Part shown: in pieces, positions 1 to 9,430 of the stretch | Position numbering within the stretch: the first letter of the stretch is position 1 | Layout of the letters: the number at the start of each line of letters is the position of its first letter | Origin: Aliiroseovarius sp. S1123 | GTDB lineage: Bacteria; Pseudomonadota; Alphaproteobacteria; Rhodobacterales; Rhodobacteraceae | Direction of reading: 5' to 3' | Assembly (NCBI RefSeq): GCF_023015885.1 | Contig: NZ_JALKBE010000002.1 | Coordinates: 310,001-374,000 of the forward strand | Length of the DNA stretch: 64,000 nt | The notes under the pieces: model-generated | Databases searched by the model: none | Told to the model about the DNA's origin: nothing | Seen by the model: the letters and a program-made list of their open reading frames with translations, nothing else | Translations under genes and position numbers: made by a program

Positions 1-684
1 TTCGTAGTCAAACAGATAGGACCGCGTGCCACGCACCCGGATCGCGCCGTCGCCAGACACCACATAGGCCTCGCGCAACCCGCGCTGAATACGCTCTTGC
101 GCTTGCTTCAGAAACTGTCCGACCTCGGCGTCGGTCAACAAAAGCTGGGATTGCCGTTGCACTTCAAGAAACGCAGCAATGGCGCGGGCGTCTTGTATCA
201 ACCCATCACGACTTTCTTCCTTATAGGCCTCGGCGGCAGCGCGAGAATTGCCCACCACCGTGCGTACCCGATCCGAGAACCAGCCCTCTAGCCCCATATT
301 CAACGTGAGCATGGCAAAGATTGCCACCAGAATGGTCGGGCTAAGCGCGATGACGGCGAAAACACCTGTCAGACGCATGTGCAAGCGCGATCCCGCGCTT
401 TCTTTGCGCCGCGCGACGATCATGCGGCTGACACCGGCCAGAACAAACCCCGCGACCAGAATTATATAGATGATGTCAGCAAGAAGGATCAGGCGAAGCG
501 CATTGCTGTCTGCGCCCTGTGCAAAGGGGCCAAGCGCCAAGAACGTGGTCACAGCCAAAATCGGCCCGAACACGATCATTCCAAATGCGCCGTAAGAACT
601 GTACTTGCGCCAGCGGCGCATCGACAGGTAACGCTCGTAATTCGACTTCCGCACCGCGCGCTGCGCCACTGTGCTCGCCCTCAT
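1..684 (-). CDS. ntrY: NtrY, nitrogen regulation sensor kinase, N-terminal part (runs off the window)
   Basis: The frame is open for 228 codons from an ATG at 684 to the window edge. Three hydrophobic segments are visible at about residues 29-53, 62-88 and 103-128, followed by the start of an extracytoplasmic sensor region. This matches the N-terminal architecture of the membrane kinase NtrY, whose HAMP, PAS and kinase domains would lie beyond the edge. It follows ntrC on the same strand after 85 bases, the usual dusB-ntrB-ntrC-ntrY-ntrX order of Rhodobacterales. The identification rests on membrane topology plus this order. No kinase residues are visible here. Confidence 0.85.
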   Translation of the reverse strand, partial: MRASTVAQRAVRKSNYERYLSMRRWRKYSSYGAFGMIVFGPILAVTTFLALGPFAQGADSNALRLILLADIIYIILVAGFVLAGVSRMIVARRKESAGSRLHMRLTGVFAVIALSPTILVAIFAMLTLNMGLEGWFSDRVRTVVGNSRAAAEAYKEESRDGLIQDARAIAAFLEVQRQSQLLLTDAEVGQFLKQAQERIQRGLREAYVVSGDGAIRVRGTRSYLFDYE

Positions 685-769
685 AAAATCTCTGTCCACA
701 GCCTCTTGCAGACAGTTGCCGCCAATATGACCCGGATCTTGTGCCCGAATGTCACGCTATGTTGCTCTT

Positions 770-2170
770 TTACATCAACTTGCGGCGGCGTGTCACCTCG
801 ATTCCAAGTTCGGTGATCTTTTTACGCAAGGTATTGCGGTTGATGCCCAGCAGATCGGCACATCTGGCTTGGTTGCCGCCCGTGGCATCCAACGCGATTT
901 CGATCAGCGGCAGCTCCATTTCCCGCAAAATACGTTGATACAAGCCAGTTGGCGGCAGCGCTCCGCCATGCAGATCGAAGTATCGCTGCAAGTGCTGCGT
1001 GATCGTGTCGGCCAGACGTCCATCGGCCATTTCCTGCCGAATGGCACCAGAGCCCGCAGGATCAGCAACGGTCTGCCCGCTCGTTGCGCCCAAAGCCATT
1101 TCAACTTCAGCCGCCGAGATATTGTCGTCCACACCAGTTACGGCCAGACGACTGATCAAGTTCTCAAGCTCGCGAACGTTGCCTGGCCAGGGGTATGACC
1201 GCAAAACAGCCGTCGACTCCTCCGGCAGATGACGTTTTGGCAGCCCGTCCTGCGCCGCGCGGTTCAGGAAGTGTTCGGCGAGCCCAACGATGTCCTCAAT
1301 CCGGTCCCTAAGTGGGGGCACCGGGATCACGATCCCTGCCAACCTGTAATACAAGTCAGAACGGAACCGCCCATCGGCTGCAGCCCGCCCCAAATCCCCC
1401 TGCGAGATCGACAGAACGCGCGTGTTGTTGTCCATAACCGCATCCAAAACGCGCGCAAGACGCCCTTGGGCTGCATCGTCAAGATCTTGAATGCCGTCAA
1501 ACAGAATGACTCCGTCTCGCGCCCTAGAAAGCAACGTATTTACGGCGTCCGGGTGACTTAGATCATCGGGTGAGGCAATGATAAACGGGGCATTTCCCCG
1601 ATCCGAGAAATCATGAAGCGCCCGCGCGATCAGCGATTTTCCGACACCGCTTTCCCCGGTGATCAAAACCGGTAAATCAACATTTAGAACCCGTGCGACA
1701 AGGCGATAAAGCTCTTGCATGGCGGGGCTGTGCCCGACCAAAGGCAAATCATCCACGCCACGTCCAGCCTGCGGTTGCGGACTGGTGGGGGCAACTGGAC
1801 GCACGCGCTTCCGCTCTAACGCCCGCGCGGTGCGCTTCATCAACTCTGGCAGATCAAACGGCTTGGGCAGATAGTCAAACGCATCTGCCTCGGCGGCCTG
1901 AATGGCGGTCATGATCGTGTTTTGCGCCGAAATCACAATTACCGGCAAATCCGGTCGCAGCTTCAGAATGCGCGGCAGCGCCTCGAGCCCATTGCCGTCG
2001 GGCATCACCACATCCGAGATCACGACATCTCCGCGCCCCTCTTCGGCCCATTTCATTAGGGTCTGGATCGAACCCGTCGCATGCACACGGCACCCCGCGC
2101 GGGTCAGCGCCTGTGTCAGAACCGTGCGGATCGTGCGATCGTCATCGGCCACCAGAACTGTTCCATCCAT
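770..2170 (-). CDS. ntrC: NtrC, nitrogen response regulator lacking the GAFTGA loop
   Basis: The 466-aa protein has a receiver domain (acidic DDD at 9-11, phospho-acceptor D53 in SDVVMPDG, K near 103), an AAA+ domain (Walker A GESGVGKS near residue 170) and a C-terminal Fis-type helix-turn-helix ([19 protein letters not shown]). It would be phosphorylated by NtrB under nitrogen limitation and activate nitrogen genes. The stretch between FIIASPDDL and [11 protein letters not shown], where sigma-54 activators carry GAFTGA, is short and lacks that motif. Rhodobacter capsulatus NtrC is known to lack it and to work with sigma-70 polymerase, and the same is inferred here. It starts 11 bases after the ntrB stop. 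Confidence 0.95.
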   Translation of the reverse strand: MDGTVLVADDDRTIRTVLTQALTRAGCRVHATGSIQTLMKWAEEGRGDVVISDVVMPDGNGLEALPRILKLRPDLPVIVISAQNTIMTAIQAAEADAFDYLPKPFDLPELMKRTARALERKRVRPVAPTSPQPQAGRGVDDLPLVGHSPAMQELYRLVARVLNVDLPVLITGESGVGKSLIARALHDFSDRGNAPFIIASPDDLSHPDAVNTLLSRARDGVILFDGIQDLDDAAQGRLARVLDAVMDNNTRVLSISQGDLGRAAADGRFRSDLYYRLAGIVIPVPPLRDRIEDIVGLAEHFLNRAAQDGLPKRHLPEESTAVLRSYPWPGNVRELENLISRLAVTGVDDNISAAEVEMALGATSGQTVADPAGSGAIRQEMADGRLADTITQHLQRYFDLHGGALPPTGLYQRILREMELPLIEIALDATGGNQARCADLLGINRNTLRKKITELGIEVTRRRKLM

Positions 2171-2181
2171 CTCAGGGCTCC

Positions 2182-3270
2182 TTACGGGTTGCTAGTTGCG
2201 GGTTGCGGGGGTTTTGCGACGGGAAGGCTGATCCGAAACGCAGTGCGCCCCGGCACGGAGTTGACCGAGATCAGCGCGCCGTGATCCGTGATGATCTTCG
2301 ACACCAAGGCCAACCCCAGCCCGGTGCCGTTCTCACGGCCCGAAACAAAGGCGTCAAATACACTGTCGGCGATGTCCGGCGGAAGTCCTGGACCGTCGTC
2401 AATGACCTCGACTTGAATGGGAAGATGCGCCTGATCCCCGTTGGGCAGAGGCACCCGCAAGCCGCTATCATAGAACGTTTTCAGGGTAATATTTCCTACG
2501 TTACCAGTTGCTTCCGAGGCGTTCTTAATCAAATTCAGAAACACCTGTTGAATCTGATCTGCGTCCACATCGACGTCCGGCAACGAGGGATCATACAGCT
2601 TTGACACCTCCATACCTGCCGCGTAACCCAACTGCGCCGTTGCCCATGCACGGTCCAGCAGATCGTGGATGTTCGTCGGCTGACGTTCGGGGGGGCGCAG
2701 ATCTCCGAACCGTTCCACCTGATCCAAGAGCGCCACGACACGCCGGGTCTCGGCAACGATCAGATCAGTCATTTCCTGATCCTCGGCCGGCAGTGACATG
2801 GACAAAAGCTGCGCCGCGCCCGAGATCCCCGCCAGCGGGTTCTTGATCTCATGCGCCAGCATCTCGGCCATGCCGATGGCCTGACGCGCGGCTGACTTGG
2901 TGCCTTGCACCTGCCCCAGCGCCTCGGATCCACCGCGCGGTTGCAGAATCACGATATAGCCTGCGGTCGCCCCCGGCCCTTCAGGCAGAGGCGCGATGTG
3001 CAGATTGACGTCGCGCGCCATGCCGTCCGACAGGCGCATATCCACGCCATCCACGTATAGCGCGTTGTTGCTTTCCCGCACGCGGGTCAGAAGTTCGTCA
3101 AAATCCAGTGAGAACCCGAGCGTGACATTGGGGTGCCTTCCGACCATTCGCCGCTCGGACAGGTTCAGAAAGCTCTCGGCCGCGCCATTGACGCGCAGCA
3201 CAAGGCCTTTGCCGTCCAATTCCAGCCCCGGCACGGGCAAGACAGACCAGATGCGATCATCCCGGGTCAT
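2182..3270 (-). CDS. ntrB: NtrB, nitrogen regulation histidine kinase/phosphatase
   Basis: The 362-aa soluble kinase has an N-terminal PAS-like domain (about residues 10-110), a dimerisation/phosphoacceptor helix with HEIKNP (H near 140), and a HATPase domain with an N box (NLIKNASEA), DDGPGLP and GTGLGLALV. It has no membrane segment, as expected for cytoplasmic NtrB, which is controlled by the PII proteins. The start overlaps the dusB stop by 4 bases and ntrC follows after 11 bases, so dusB-ntrB-ntrC form one transcription unit. Confidence 0.95.
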   Translation of the reverse strand: MTRDDRIWSVLPVPGLELDGKGLVLRVNGAAESFLNLSERRMVGRHPNVTLGFSLDFDELLTRVRESNNALYVDGVDMRLSDGMARDVNLHIAPLPEGPGATAGYIVILQPRGGSEALGQVQGTKSAARQAIGMAEMLAHEIKNPLAGISGAAQLLSMSLPAEDQEMTDLIVAETRRVVALLDQVERFGDLRPPERQPTNIHDLLDRAWATAQLGYAAGMEVSKLYDPSLPDVDVDADQIQQVFLNLIKNASEATGNVGNITLKTFYDSGLRVPLPNGDQAHLPIQVEVIDDGPGLPPDIADSVFDAFVSGRENGTGLGLALVSKIITDHGALISVNSVPGRTAFRISLPVAKPPQPATSNP

Positions 3271-4247
3271 GCAGCTTTCCTCTCGGGGCTAAGGGCTTGG
3301 GGAATCAGGGCAATAACCTTCTTCGGATCGCGGGACGACAGGATTTGTCGCCGCAGATCGGGATTGGTGCCTGCGTCATCCATGTACCAGCCCAGATGCT
3401 TGCGAATGACGCGCGCACCCAGATCGGGGCCATAAAAATCCAGGCTGGCGCGATAGTGATCCGCGACCAGTTTTGCCAACACCTCTCCGCTGGGAATGTC
3501 AGGGGCCGGCGCGCCATAAAGGTCATGTGCTACCTGCGCCAACAGCCAAGGCCGCCCACCAGAGCCACGCCCGATCATCACCCCATCTGCGCTGCTTTGC
3601 GTAAGGGCTTCTCGGGCGGTGGCGCTGTCGACGATGTCGCCATTGGCAATGACAGGGATCGACACGGCGTCTTTCACCGGGCGGATCGCGGCCCAATTGG
3701 CCGTGCCCTTGTAAAACTGACAGCGGGTGCGCCCGTGGATGGTGATCAGCTGAATACCCGCCCCTTCGGCTAGACGCGCCAGTTCGGGTGCATTCAGGCT
3801 GGTGTCATCCCAGCCCAGCCGGGTTTTCAACGTGACGGGGATGCTGACCGCGCCCACGATCGCCTCGATCAGGCGAAGCGCGTGGTCCAGATCACGCATC
3901 AGGGCGGATCCGGACATGCCGCCGACCACCTTGCGCGCCGGGCAGCCCATATTGATATCAATCAGCCGCGCGCCGTTCTGTTCGACCATCCGCGCTGCCT
4001 CGCCCGCCCAATAGACGTCTCGCGCCGCCAGTTGGACCGAGGTCTTATCAAGCCCGAATCCCAGCTCGGCCCGTTCACGGACGCCCGGCTTGGCTTGCAC
4101 CATCTCTTGGCTGGCCACCATTTCAGACACAACAAGCCCCGCCCCGAAGGACGCGACGATGTTGCGAAACGGCAAATCCGTGATCCCGGCCATCGGGGCC
4201 AGAATCACGGGCGTTTCCAATTGAAGAGGTCCGACGCAAAGAGACAT
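3267..4247 (-). CDS. dusB: tRNA-dihydrouridine synthase DusB (NifR3 family)
   Basis: This FMN enzyme reduces specific uridines in the tRNA D-loop. Family motifs are APMAGITDLPFR near the N-terminus, the catalytic-loop stretch NMGCPARKV, and a phosphate-binding IGRGSGGRPWL near the C-terminus. The ATG at 4247 was chosen over an in-frame ATG 150 bases upstream because AAGGAA precedes it at good spacing and family similarity begins here. This gives 326 aa, the normal length. It is the first gene of the ntr operon, where the gene was historically called nifR3. It diverges from ispDF. Confidence 0.95.
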   Translation of the reverse strand: MSLCVGPLQLETPVILAPMAGITDLPFRNIVASFGAGLVVSEMVASQEMVQAKPGVRERAELGFGLDKTSVQLAARDVYWAGEAARMVEQNGARLIDINMGCPARKVVGGMSGSALMRDLDHALRLIEAIVGAVSIPVTLKTRLGWDDTSLNAPELARLAEGAGIQLITIHGRTRCQFYKGTANWAAIRPVKDAVSIPVIANGDIVDSATAREALTQSSADGVMIGRGSGGRPWLLAQVAHDLYGAPAPDIPSGEVLAKLVADHYRASLDFYGPDLGARVIRKHLGWYMDDAGTNPDLRRQILSSRDPKKVIALIPQALSPERKAA

Positions 4248-4413
4248 GCTTATTCCTTGTGCACTGCGTATAGTTAGGGCTGACCGCCCGAAATATATCA
4301 ACAATCCGCGGAGTATTCGAGCATCGGATTTATATTCTGCACATTTTTTAGGCAGCTTTCGGGGCGCAGACTGCAGAGTTGTCCTTCCTCTAAGCACAGC
4401 CTAAACAACTTGT

Positions 4414-5568
4414 ATGACGACAGCAGCCATCATTGTGGCCGCCGGGCGCGGGACGCGCGCAGGTGGCGAAGTGCCGAAGCAATGGCGCCAGATTGCCGGA
4501 AACAGCGTTGCGGCCCATACGGTGCAGGCGTTTCGGGCGCATCCCGAAGTATCGCAGATCATTCTGGTGATTCACCCGGATGACCACGGCTTTGCCGATC
4601 CGATCGAGGGCGTTACCTTGGTGCACGGTGGCGCGACGCGGGACGCGAGCGTTTTTGCGGGCTTGCAGGCGCTCAGCGGGGATGCCCCGGACTGCGTTCT
4701 GATCCACGATGTCGCACGGCCGTTGGTCTCGGATCAGGTGATCCACGACGTGATCGCCGCGCTCGACCGCACGCCGGGCGCCGCCCCTGCCCTACAAGTC
4801 ACAGATGCCTTATGGCGCGGGACGGATGGCAAGGTGACGGGCACGCAGGATCGTACCGGGCTGTTTCGTGCGCAGACCCCTCAGGGCTTCCGCTTCGCCG
4901 ACATTCTGGCCGCACACGCAACGCATTCGGGTGGCGCTGCCGATGATGTCGAGGTCGCCCGCGCCGCTGGGCTGGACATCACCATTGTTGACGGTGACGA
5001 GAAGAACCTGAAAATCACCACACCCGGCGATTTCGCCCGGGCCGAGCGGCTGCTGATGCAGCGCCAAGAGAAGAACAAGGAGAGCCGAATGGATATTCGG
5101 GTGGGCAGTGGCTACGACGTACATGCGTTTACAGATGGGGATCACGTGATCCTCTGTGGCGTTAAAATCCCGCATGACCGCAAGCTGAAGGGCCACTCGG
5201 ATGCCGATGTGGGCATGCATGCGCTGACCGATGCCATTTACGGTGCATTGGCAGATGGCGATATTGGCCAGCATTTCCCGCCCTCGGACCCGCAGTGGAA
5301 GGGCGCGGCCAGCGACATCTTCTTGCGCCATGCGGTCGCTCTGGCGGGCGAGCGCGGCTATCGGATCTCGAATGTCGATGTGACGCTGATTTGCGAGCAG
5401 CCTAAAATCGGACCGCACGCGCAGGTGATGCGCGCGGCTTTGTCTGACATTATGGGATTGGCCGTGGACCGGATCAGCGTGAAAGCCACCACCAGCGAAC
5501 GTCTTGGCTTCACCGGACGGTCGGAAGGCATCGCCTCGATGGCCACCGCAACCCTGATTGGAGCCTGA
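4414..5568 (+). CDS. ispDF: Bifunctional IspDF, MEP-pathway cytidylyltransferase / cyclodiphosphate synthase
   Basis: A fusion of two isoprenoid-pathway enzymes in 384 aa. Residues 1 to about 222 are IspD ([20 protein letters not shown], nucleotide-binding loop; RPLVSDQVI), which makes CDP-methylerythritol. Residues from about 227 are IspF ([14 protein letters not shown], then [15 protein letters not shown], metal ligands), which makes the cyclodiphosphate. The fusion is common in alphaproteobacteria and normally lacks the IspE step, which would be encoded elsewhere. pgpA starts 2 bases after the stop, so the genes are probably co-transcribed. Confidence 0.97.
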   Translation: MTTAAIIVAAGRGTRAGGEVPKQWRQIAGNSVAAHTVQAFRAHPEVSQIILVIHPDDHGFADPIEGVTLVHGGATRDASVFAGLQALSGDAPDCVLIHDVARPLVSDQVIHDVIAALDRTPGAAPALQVTDALWRGTDGKVTGTQDRTGLFRAQTPQGFRFADILAAHATHSGGAADDVEVARAAGLDITIVDGDEKNLKITTPGDFARAERLLMQRQEKNKESRMDIRVGSGYDVHAFTDGDHVILCGVKIPHDRKLKGHSDADVGMHALTDAIYGALADGDIGQHFPPSDPQWKGAASDIFLRHAVALAGERGYRISNVDVTLICEQPKIGPHAQVMRAALSDIMGLAVDRISVKATTSERLGFTGRSEGIASMATATLIGA

Positions 5569-5569
5569 C

Positions 5570-6070
5570 ATGACCCCCGCGACCGCCAAGCTGATCGCCA
5601 CATTCTTTTACTCGGGCCTTCTGCGCCCGGCCCCCGGCACATGGGGCAGTCTGGCCGCCCTGCCCGCCGCGTGGCTTCTGCACCAGATCGGCGGACCTGT
5701 GGCCCTTACCGGCGCCACCATTCTGGCCTACCTGATCGGTGTGAAAGCGACCGAGGCCTATACGGCTGGCAAATCCGATCACGATCCGTCTGAGGTGGTG
5801 ATTGACGAAGTTGTCGGCATGTGGATCGCGCTCTTTCCAGTATCCTTCGGGGCGCGGATGATGGGCGCGGACATTCTGGCGCTCTATCCCGGCTGGATCG
5901 TCGCTTTCTTGGCCTTCCGTCTGTTTGACATCACCAAATGGGGCCCGATTGGCAAAACCGACCGGCGCGGAGACGCCACGGGCGTCATGATGGACGACGT
6001 CTGGGCGGGTGTCGCAGCCGCGATCGTCGTCATCATCTCGGCCTACGCTGCACATGGGCTGATGGCATGA
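5570..6070 (+). CDS. pgpA: Phosphatidylglycerophosphatase A
   Basis: The 166-aa membrane protein dephosphorylates phosphatidylglycerophosphate in phosphatidylglycerol synthesis. It carries the PgpA signatures RPAPGTWGSLAALPAAW near the N-terminus, DEVVGMW, and FRLFDITKWGPIGKTDR, together with several hydrophobic helices. The start ATG lies just after the ispDF TGA; an alternative GTG/ATG 12 bases earlier would overlap ispDF. Its TGA overlaps the cinA ATG as ATGA, indicating translational coupling. Confidence 0.95.
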   Translation: MTPATAKLIATFFYSGLLRPAPGTWGSLAALPAAWLLHQIGGPVALTGATILAYLIGVKATEAYTAGKSDHDPSEVVIDEVVGMWIALFPVSFGARMMGADILALYPGWIVAFLAFRLFDITKWGPIGKTDRRGDATGVMMDDVWAGVAAAIVVIISAYAAHGLMA

Positions 6071-6552
6071 GCGACGCCGCCGCCCTTTTGGACCTCTGCC
6101 GCGCGCATGGCATGAAGCTGGCCTCGGCAGAAAGTTGTACCGGCGGCATGGTGGGCGCATGGCTGACCGAGGTGCCCGGCAGCTCGGACGTGTTCGAGCG
6201 CGGCTTTATCACCTATTCCAACGTCGCGAAGCAGGACATGCTGGGCGTTACCTTGGAAAGCTTGAGCGCATACGGTGCGGTGTCCGAACAGGTTGCCGCT
6301 GAAATGGCGTCCGGCGCGCTTGCCCGGTCACAGGCCGACATTGCCGTCTCGATCACCGGGATCGCGGGTCCCGGCGGGTCCGAGCACAAGCCCGAAGGCC
6401 GCGTCTGTTTCGGGCTGGCCTATGGCGACATCGTCCATGTCGAAACACAGGAATTCGGTGCGATCGGGCGGGACAAGGTGCGCGAGGCTGCTGCAAAACG
6501 CGCAATCACGCTGCTTACACAAGGGGCAAACGCAAGATCGGCACGCGCCTGA
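6067..6552 (+). CDS. pncC: CinA C-terminal-domain protein, nicotinamide-nucleotide amidase (PncC type)
   Basis: The 161-aa stand-alone CinA C-terminal domain deamidates NMN to NaMN in pyridine nucleotide recycling. The signature ASAESCTGGMVGAWLTEVPGSS, catalytic serine region, and GIAGPGGS are present. No MoCF-like N-terminal domain is fused to it. The ATG overlaps the pgpA stop (ATGA). A longer in-frame reading from 5938 only covers pgpA sequence and was not used. Confidence 0.93.
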   Translation: MSDAAALLDLCRAHGMKLASAESCTGGMVGAWLTEVPGSSDVFERGFITYSNVAKQDMLGVTLESLSAYGAVSEQVAAEMASGALARSQADIAVSITGIAGPGGSEHKPEGRVCFGLAYGDIVHVETQEFGAIGRDKVREAAAKRAITLLTQGANARSARA

Positions 6553-6575
6553 TCCGTTCGCATTACGCGCAATCT

Positions 6576-6600
6576 GCGTGCAATGCCCTAAGCATCACGC
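6576..6600. promoter_or_regulatory. Inverted repeat upstream of amtB
   Basis: GCGTG-ca-ATGC, then CCTAA, then GCAT-CACGC forms an interrupted palindrome. No T-run follows, so it is a poor intrinsic terminator for cinA. It lies about 125 bases before amtB, a place where an NtrC-type operator would be expected, but a match to a known NtrC consensus cannot be shown here. Confidence 0.35.
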
Positions 6601-6654
6601 CTATTTATTAAGCAGACTTCGTTTTCCGCCTCAGCGTTACCTAATAGGTGCGCG

Positions 6655-6676
6655 TTCCGGGTGCTTTGCGCCGGAA
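6655..6676. promoter_or_regulatory. Second inverted repeat upstream of amtB
   Basis: TTCCGG and CCGGAA arms (inner GGTGC / GCGCC, one mismatch) flank a TTT centre, ending 48 bases before the amtB ATG. It could be an operator or a leader hairpin. No terminator T-tract follows. Confidence 0.35.
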
Positions 6677-6724
6677 ATTCCATCACACCCCACTTTAACG
6701 GTTTCAAAACCCAAGGAGGGGAAT

Positions 6725-7906
6725 ATGAACGGCGCAGATACCGCCTGGATCATCGTAGCAACAGCACTGGTGCTGTTCATGTCATTGCCAGGACTGGCGC
6801 TTTTCTACGGCGGGCTTGTGCGCGCGCGCAACGTGCTGAGCGTCTTCATGCATGTCTACGCCATCGCCTGTTTGATGAGCATCCTGTGGCTGGCCTTTGG
6901 CTATACCATCGCATTTGGCGACGCCTCGCATGGCTGGTTCGGATCGCTGGACAAGGCGTTCCTGTCGGGCGTCACCGCAGACAGCCTGTCGGGCACCCTG
7001 CCCGAGGTTCTGTTCTTTGCTTTCCAAATGACCTTCGCCATCATCACGCCCGCGCTAATCGTCGGCGCTTATGTGGAACGTGTGGGCTTCGGTTTCGTCC
7101 TGACGTTCTCTTCGCTGTGGATGCTTCTTTGCTATGCGCCCGTGGTGCATTGGATCTGGGGCGGCGGCGCGCTGGCTGATGGCGGCATCTTTGGCGAAAT
7201 TGGCACCCGCGACTTTGCTGGCGGTATCGTGGTGCACGAAACTGCGGGCATCGCAGCCCTGATGATCGCTGTGGCCCTTGGCCCGCGCAAACATCGCACC
7301 ACACCTCCGCACGCACCGTGGATGGTCTTCGTGGGCGCTGCCATGCTGTGGGTAGGCTGGTTCGGCTTCAACGGCGGCTCGCAACTGGCCGCTGATGGTG
7401 GCGCGGCGATGGCGATCACCGTGACCCATATCTCGGCCGCCACGGCTTCGCTAAGCTGGGCGCTTTATGAAAAGATCAAATACGGCAAAGCGAGCCTTGT
7501 GGGCATCGTCACCGGCACCATCGCGGGTCTGGCCTCGATCACGCCTGCATCCGGCTTTGTTGGCCCCATCGCGGCCCTGATCATCGGCGCAGTGGCTGGC
7601 GTGCTGTGCCAAGAGGCGGTGAACTTCATCCGCAACAAGCTGCAAATCGACGACACGCTGGACGTTTTCGCAGTCCACGGCGTTGGCGGCATCTTCGGCA
7701 CGATCATGATCGCCGTCTTCGGACAAGGCAGCTTTGTTGCCCAGTTCGGCGCGCTGATCATCGTTGGCGTCTTCACCTTCGTCGTCACCTATGTGCTGAT
7801 CAAATTGACCGCCGCCATCACGCCGCTGCGCGTTGATCTGGAAAGCGAAGTCAACGGGCTCGACCTGTCGGCCCACGGTGAACGCGCCTACGACATCACC
7901 TCGTAA
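6725..7906 (+). CDS. amtB: Ammonium transporter AmtB
   Basis: The 393-aa inner-membrane protein of about 11 hydrophobic segments transports ammonium. Conserved pore features are DFAGGIVVHETAG (twin-histidine 1), FAVHGVGGIFGT (twin-histidine 2) and MLWVGWFGFNGGS. The start is set by AAGGAGGGG six bases before the ATG; the frame is open further upstream but has no family similarity. Unlike many amtB genes there is no adjacent glnK. It begins without an obvious long signal peptide, which fits the shorter alphaproteobacterial form. It lies near ntrBC, which probably controls it. Confidence 0.96.
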   Translation: MNGADTAWIIVATALVLFMSLPGLALFYGGLVRARNVLSVFMHVYAIACLMSILWLAFGYTIAFGDASHGWFGSLDKAFLSGVTADSLSGTLPEVLFFAFQMTFAIITPALIVGAYVERVGFGFVLTFSSLWMLLCYAPVVHWIWGGGALADGGIFGEIGTRDFAGGIVVHETAGIAALMIAVALGPRKHRTTPPHAPWMVFVGAAMLWVGWFGFNGGSQLAADGGAAMAITVTHISAATASLSWALYEKIKYGKASLVGIVTGTIAGLASITPASGFVGPIAALIIGAVAGVLCQEAVNFIRNKLQIDDTLDVFAVHGVGGIFGTIMIAVFGQGSFVAQFGALIIVGVFTFVVTYVLIKLTAAITPLRVDLESEVNGLDLSAHGERAYDITS

Positions 7907-7930
7907 CACCGTACACTCACGGTACAAGAG

Positions 7931-7964
7931 AAGGCGAAGGCGCAAGCTTTCGCCTTTTCCTTTT
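7931..7964 (+). terminator. Intrinsic terminator of amtB
   Basis: AAGGCGAA at 7931-7938 pairs with TTCGCCTT at 7949-7956, followed by a pyrimidine/T-rich tail. It lies 25 bases after the amtB stop. Confidence 0.8.
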
Positions 7965-8040
7965 GCGCCTTGCGCATACCGCTCACTTGAAAGCCCCGCC
8001 GCAAGTGCCCATAAGATTGTGCAGAACAATGGAGTTATCG

Positions 8041-9327
8041 ATGGACGTGGGTTTAGACACCGGATTTTGGATCAGCTGCGCGGCGATTGCGACGCTTTTG
8101 GTGCTGTCTGCCTTCTTCTCGGGCTCGGAGACGGCGCTGACAGCTGCGTCACGCGGAAAGCTGCGCTCGCGTGCTGACAAGGGCGACCGGGGTGCGGATC
8201 GCGCGCTGAATATCACCGAGGACAATGAACGTCTGATCGGCTCGGTTCTTTTGGGCAATAACCTTGTGAACATTTTGGCGACCTCACTGGCCACTGCGCT
8301 ATTCACGCGCCTCTTCGGCGACAGCGGTGTGGCTCTCGCCACCCTTGTCATGACCCTGCTGGTCCTGATCTTTGCCGAGGTGCTGCCCAAGACCTATGCG
8401 ATCACGCGGCCTGAAATGGCGGCCTCGCGCGCGTCGGGCCCGATTGCTTTGATCATCCTTGTCTTTGCGCCCATCGTATCCGCTGTGCGCATGATCACCC
8501 GGGGCGTCCTGCGCCTGTTTGGCGTCGAAACGGACCCGGACAGTCACATCCTTGCTGTGCGCGAGGAGATTATGGGCGCGATTGCTTTGGGCCACTCGGA
8601 GGGCATGGTCGAGAAAGAAGACCGCGACCGTTTGTTGGGCGCACTGGATCTGGGTGACCGTGCGGTCGAAGAAATCATGCTTCACCGCAGTCAGATCGAG
8701 ATGATCGACGCCGACGCCCCCGCCGTCGAGGTGCTGGAGCAAATTCTGGAATCGCGCCACACACGTCTGCCGATCTATCGCGACGAGCCAGAGAACATCA
8801 TCGGCGTCATCCACGCCAAAGACCTGTCCCGTGCGATGTATGCCTTTCAACGCGAGGGCAAACTGATCGAGGAGTTCGACGTGCTTCAAGTGGCGATGGA
8901 GCCTTACTTCATCCCCGAGACCACCACGCTTGATGACCAGATGCGTGAGTTTCTGAAGCGCCACACGCATTTTGCGCTGGTGGTGGATGAATATGGGTCG
9001 CTTGAAGGTCTGATCACGCTGGAAGACATTCTGGAAGAGATCGTGGGTGAAATCACCGACGAGTTCGACATCCAGACCGCGCACGAGATTAAGTCGCAAA
9101 GCGATGGCAGCTTCATGGTCGAGGGCAGCGTGACCATCCGCGATCTGAACCGCGCGAAGGACTGGCAACTTCCGGATGAGGAGGCCAACACCATCGCTGG
9201 TCTTGTGATTCACGAAGCGCAAATGATCCCCAACGAAGGTCAGGTGTTCAGCTTCCACGGCTTCCGGTTTGAAGTGGTGAAGCGAGACGGCAACCGGATT
9301 GAAATGCTGCGGATCCGGCCACTGTAA
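8041..9327 (+). CDS. CNNM/CorC-family protein (DUF21, CBS pair, CorC_HlyC)
   Basis: The 428-aa protein has an N-terminal DUF21 membrane domain (about residues 5-190, with SAFFSGSETALTAASRGKL), a CBS pair (about 200-330, HTRLPIYRDEPENIIG and FALVVDEYGSLEGLITLEDILEEIVGEI) and a C-terminal CorC_HlyC transporter-associated domain. Family members are linked to magnesium/cobalt efflux; older annotations call them hemolysins. The start at 8041 has GGAG 8 bases upstream; another ATG at 8029 is possible. It is a single gene between two terminator-like elements. Confidence 0.9.
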   Translation: MDVGLDTGFWISCAAIATLLVLSAFFSGSETALTAASRGKLRSRADKGDRGADRALNITEDNERLIGSVLLGNNLVNILATSLATALFTRLFGDSGVALATLVMTLLVLIFAEVLPKTYAITRPEMAASRASGPIALIILVFAPIVSAVRMITRGVLRLFGVETDPDSHILAVREEIMGAIALGHSEGMVEKEDRDRLLGALDLGDRAVEEIMLHRSQIEMIDADAPAVEVLEQILESRHTRLPIYRDEPENIIGVIHAKDLSRAMYAFQREGKLIEEFDVLQVAMEPYFIPETTTLDDQMREFLKRHTHFALVVDEYGSLEGLITLEDILEEIVGEITDEFDIQTAHEIKSQSDGSFMVEGSVTIRDLNRAKDWQLPDEEANTIAGLVIHEAQMIPNEGQVFSFHGFRFEVVKRDGNRIEMLRIRPL

Positions 9328-9331
9328 GAAC

Positions 9332-9394
9332 AAGGGGGCTTTGCCCCCTCGCGCGGACCGCGCTCACCCCCAAGGTATTTGAGGCAAGAGGAAG
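9332..9394. repeat. Extragenic hairpin element of a type common in Rhodobacterales
   Basis: GGGGGC-TTT-GCCCCC (9334-9348), then GCGCGG-ACC-GCGC, then CACCCCCAAGGTATTTGAGGC. From recollection, elements of this GGGGGCTTTGCCCCC...CCCC-AGGTATTT form recur between genes in this order, often at convergent gene ends. Here it sits exactly between the convergent 8041 and 9431 genes and may act as a bidirectional terminator. Confidence 0.55.
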
Positions 9395-9430
9395 GGAAAC
9401 AAGTGCAGATCCTGCAACGGCGGGCGCTTT

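Noticed and set aside
4248-4397. Fifty extra N-terminal residues on DusB
   Set aside because: The family starts at the ATG at 4247, which has its own ribosome site; the extension occupies the dusB-ispDF promoter region.
6275-6724. N-terminal extension of amtB by 150 codons
   Set aside because: The extension overlaps cinA in another frame and has no similarity; AAGGAGGGG sets the start at 6725.
8299-9333. Minus-strand open frame of 344 codons antisense to the CorC-like gene
   Set aside because: No family similarity, histidine/glutamine-rich product typical of a shadow frame.
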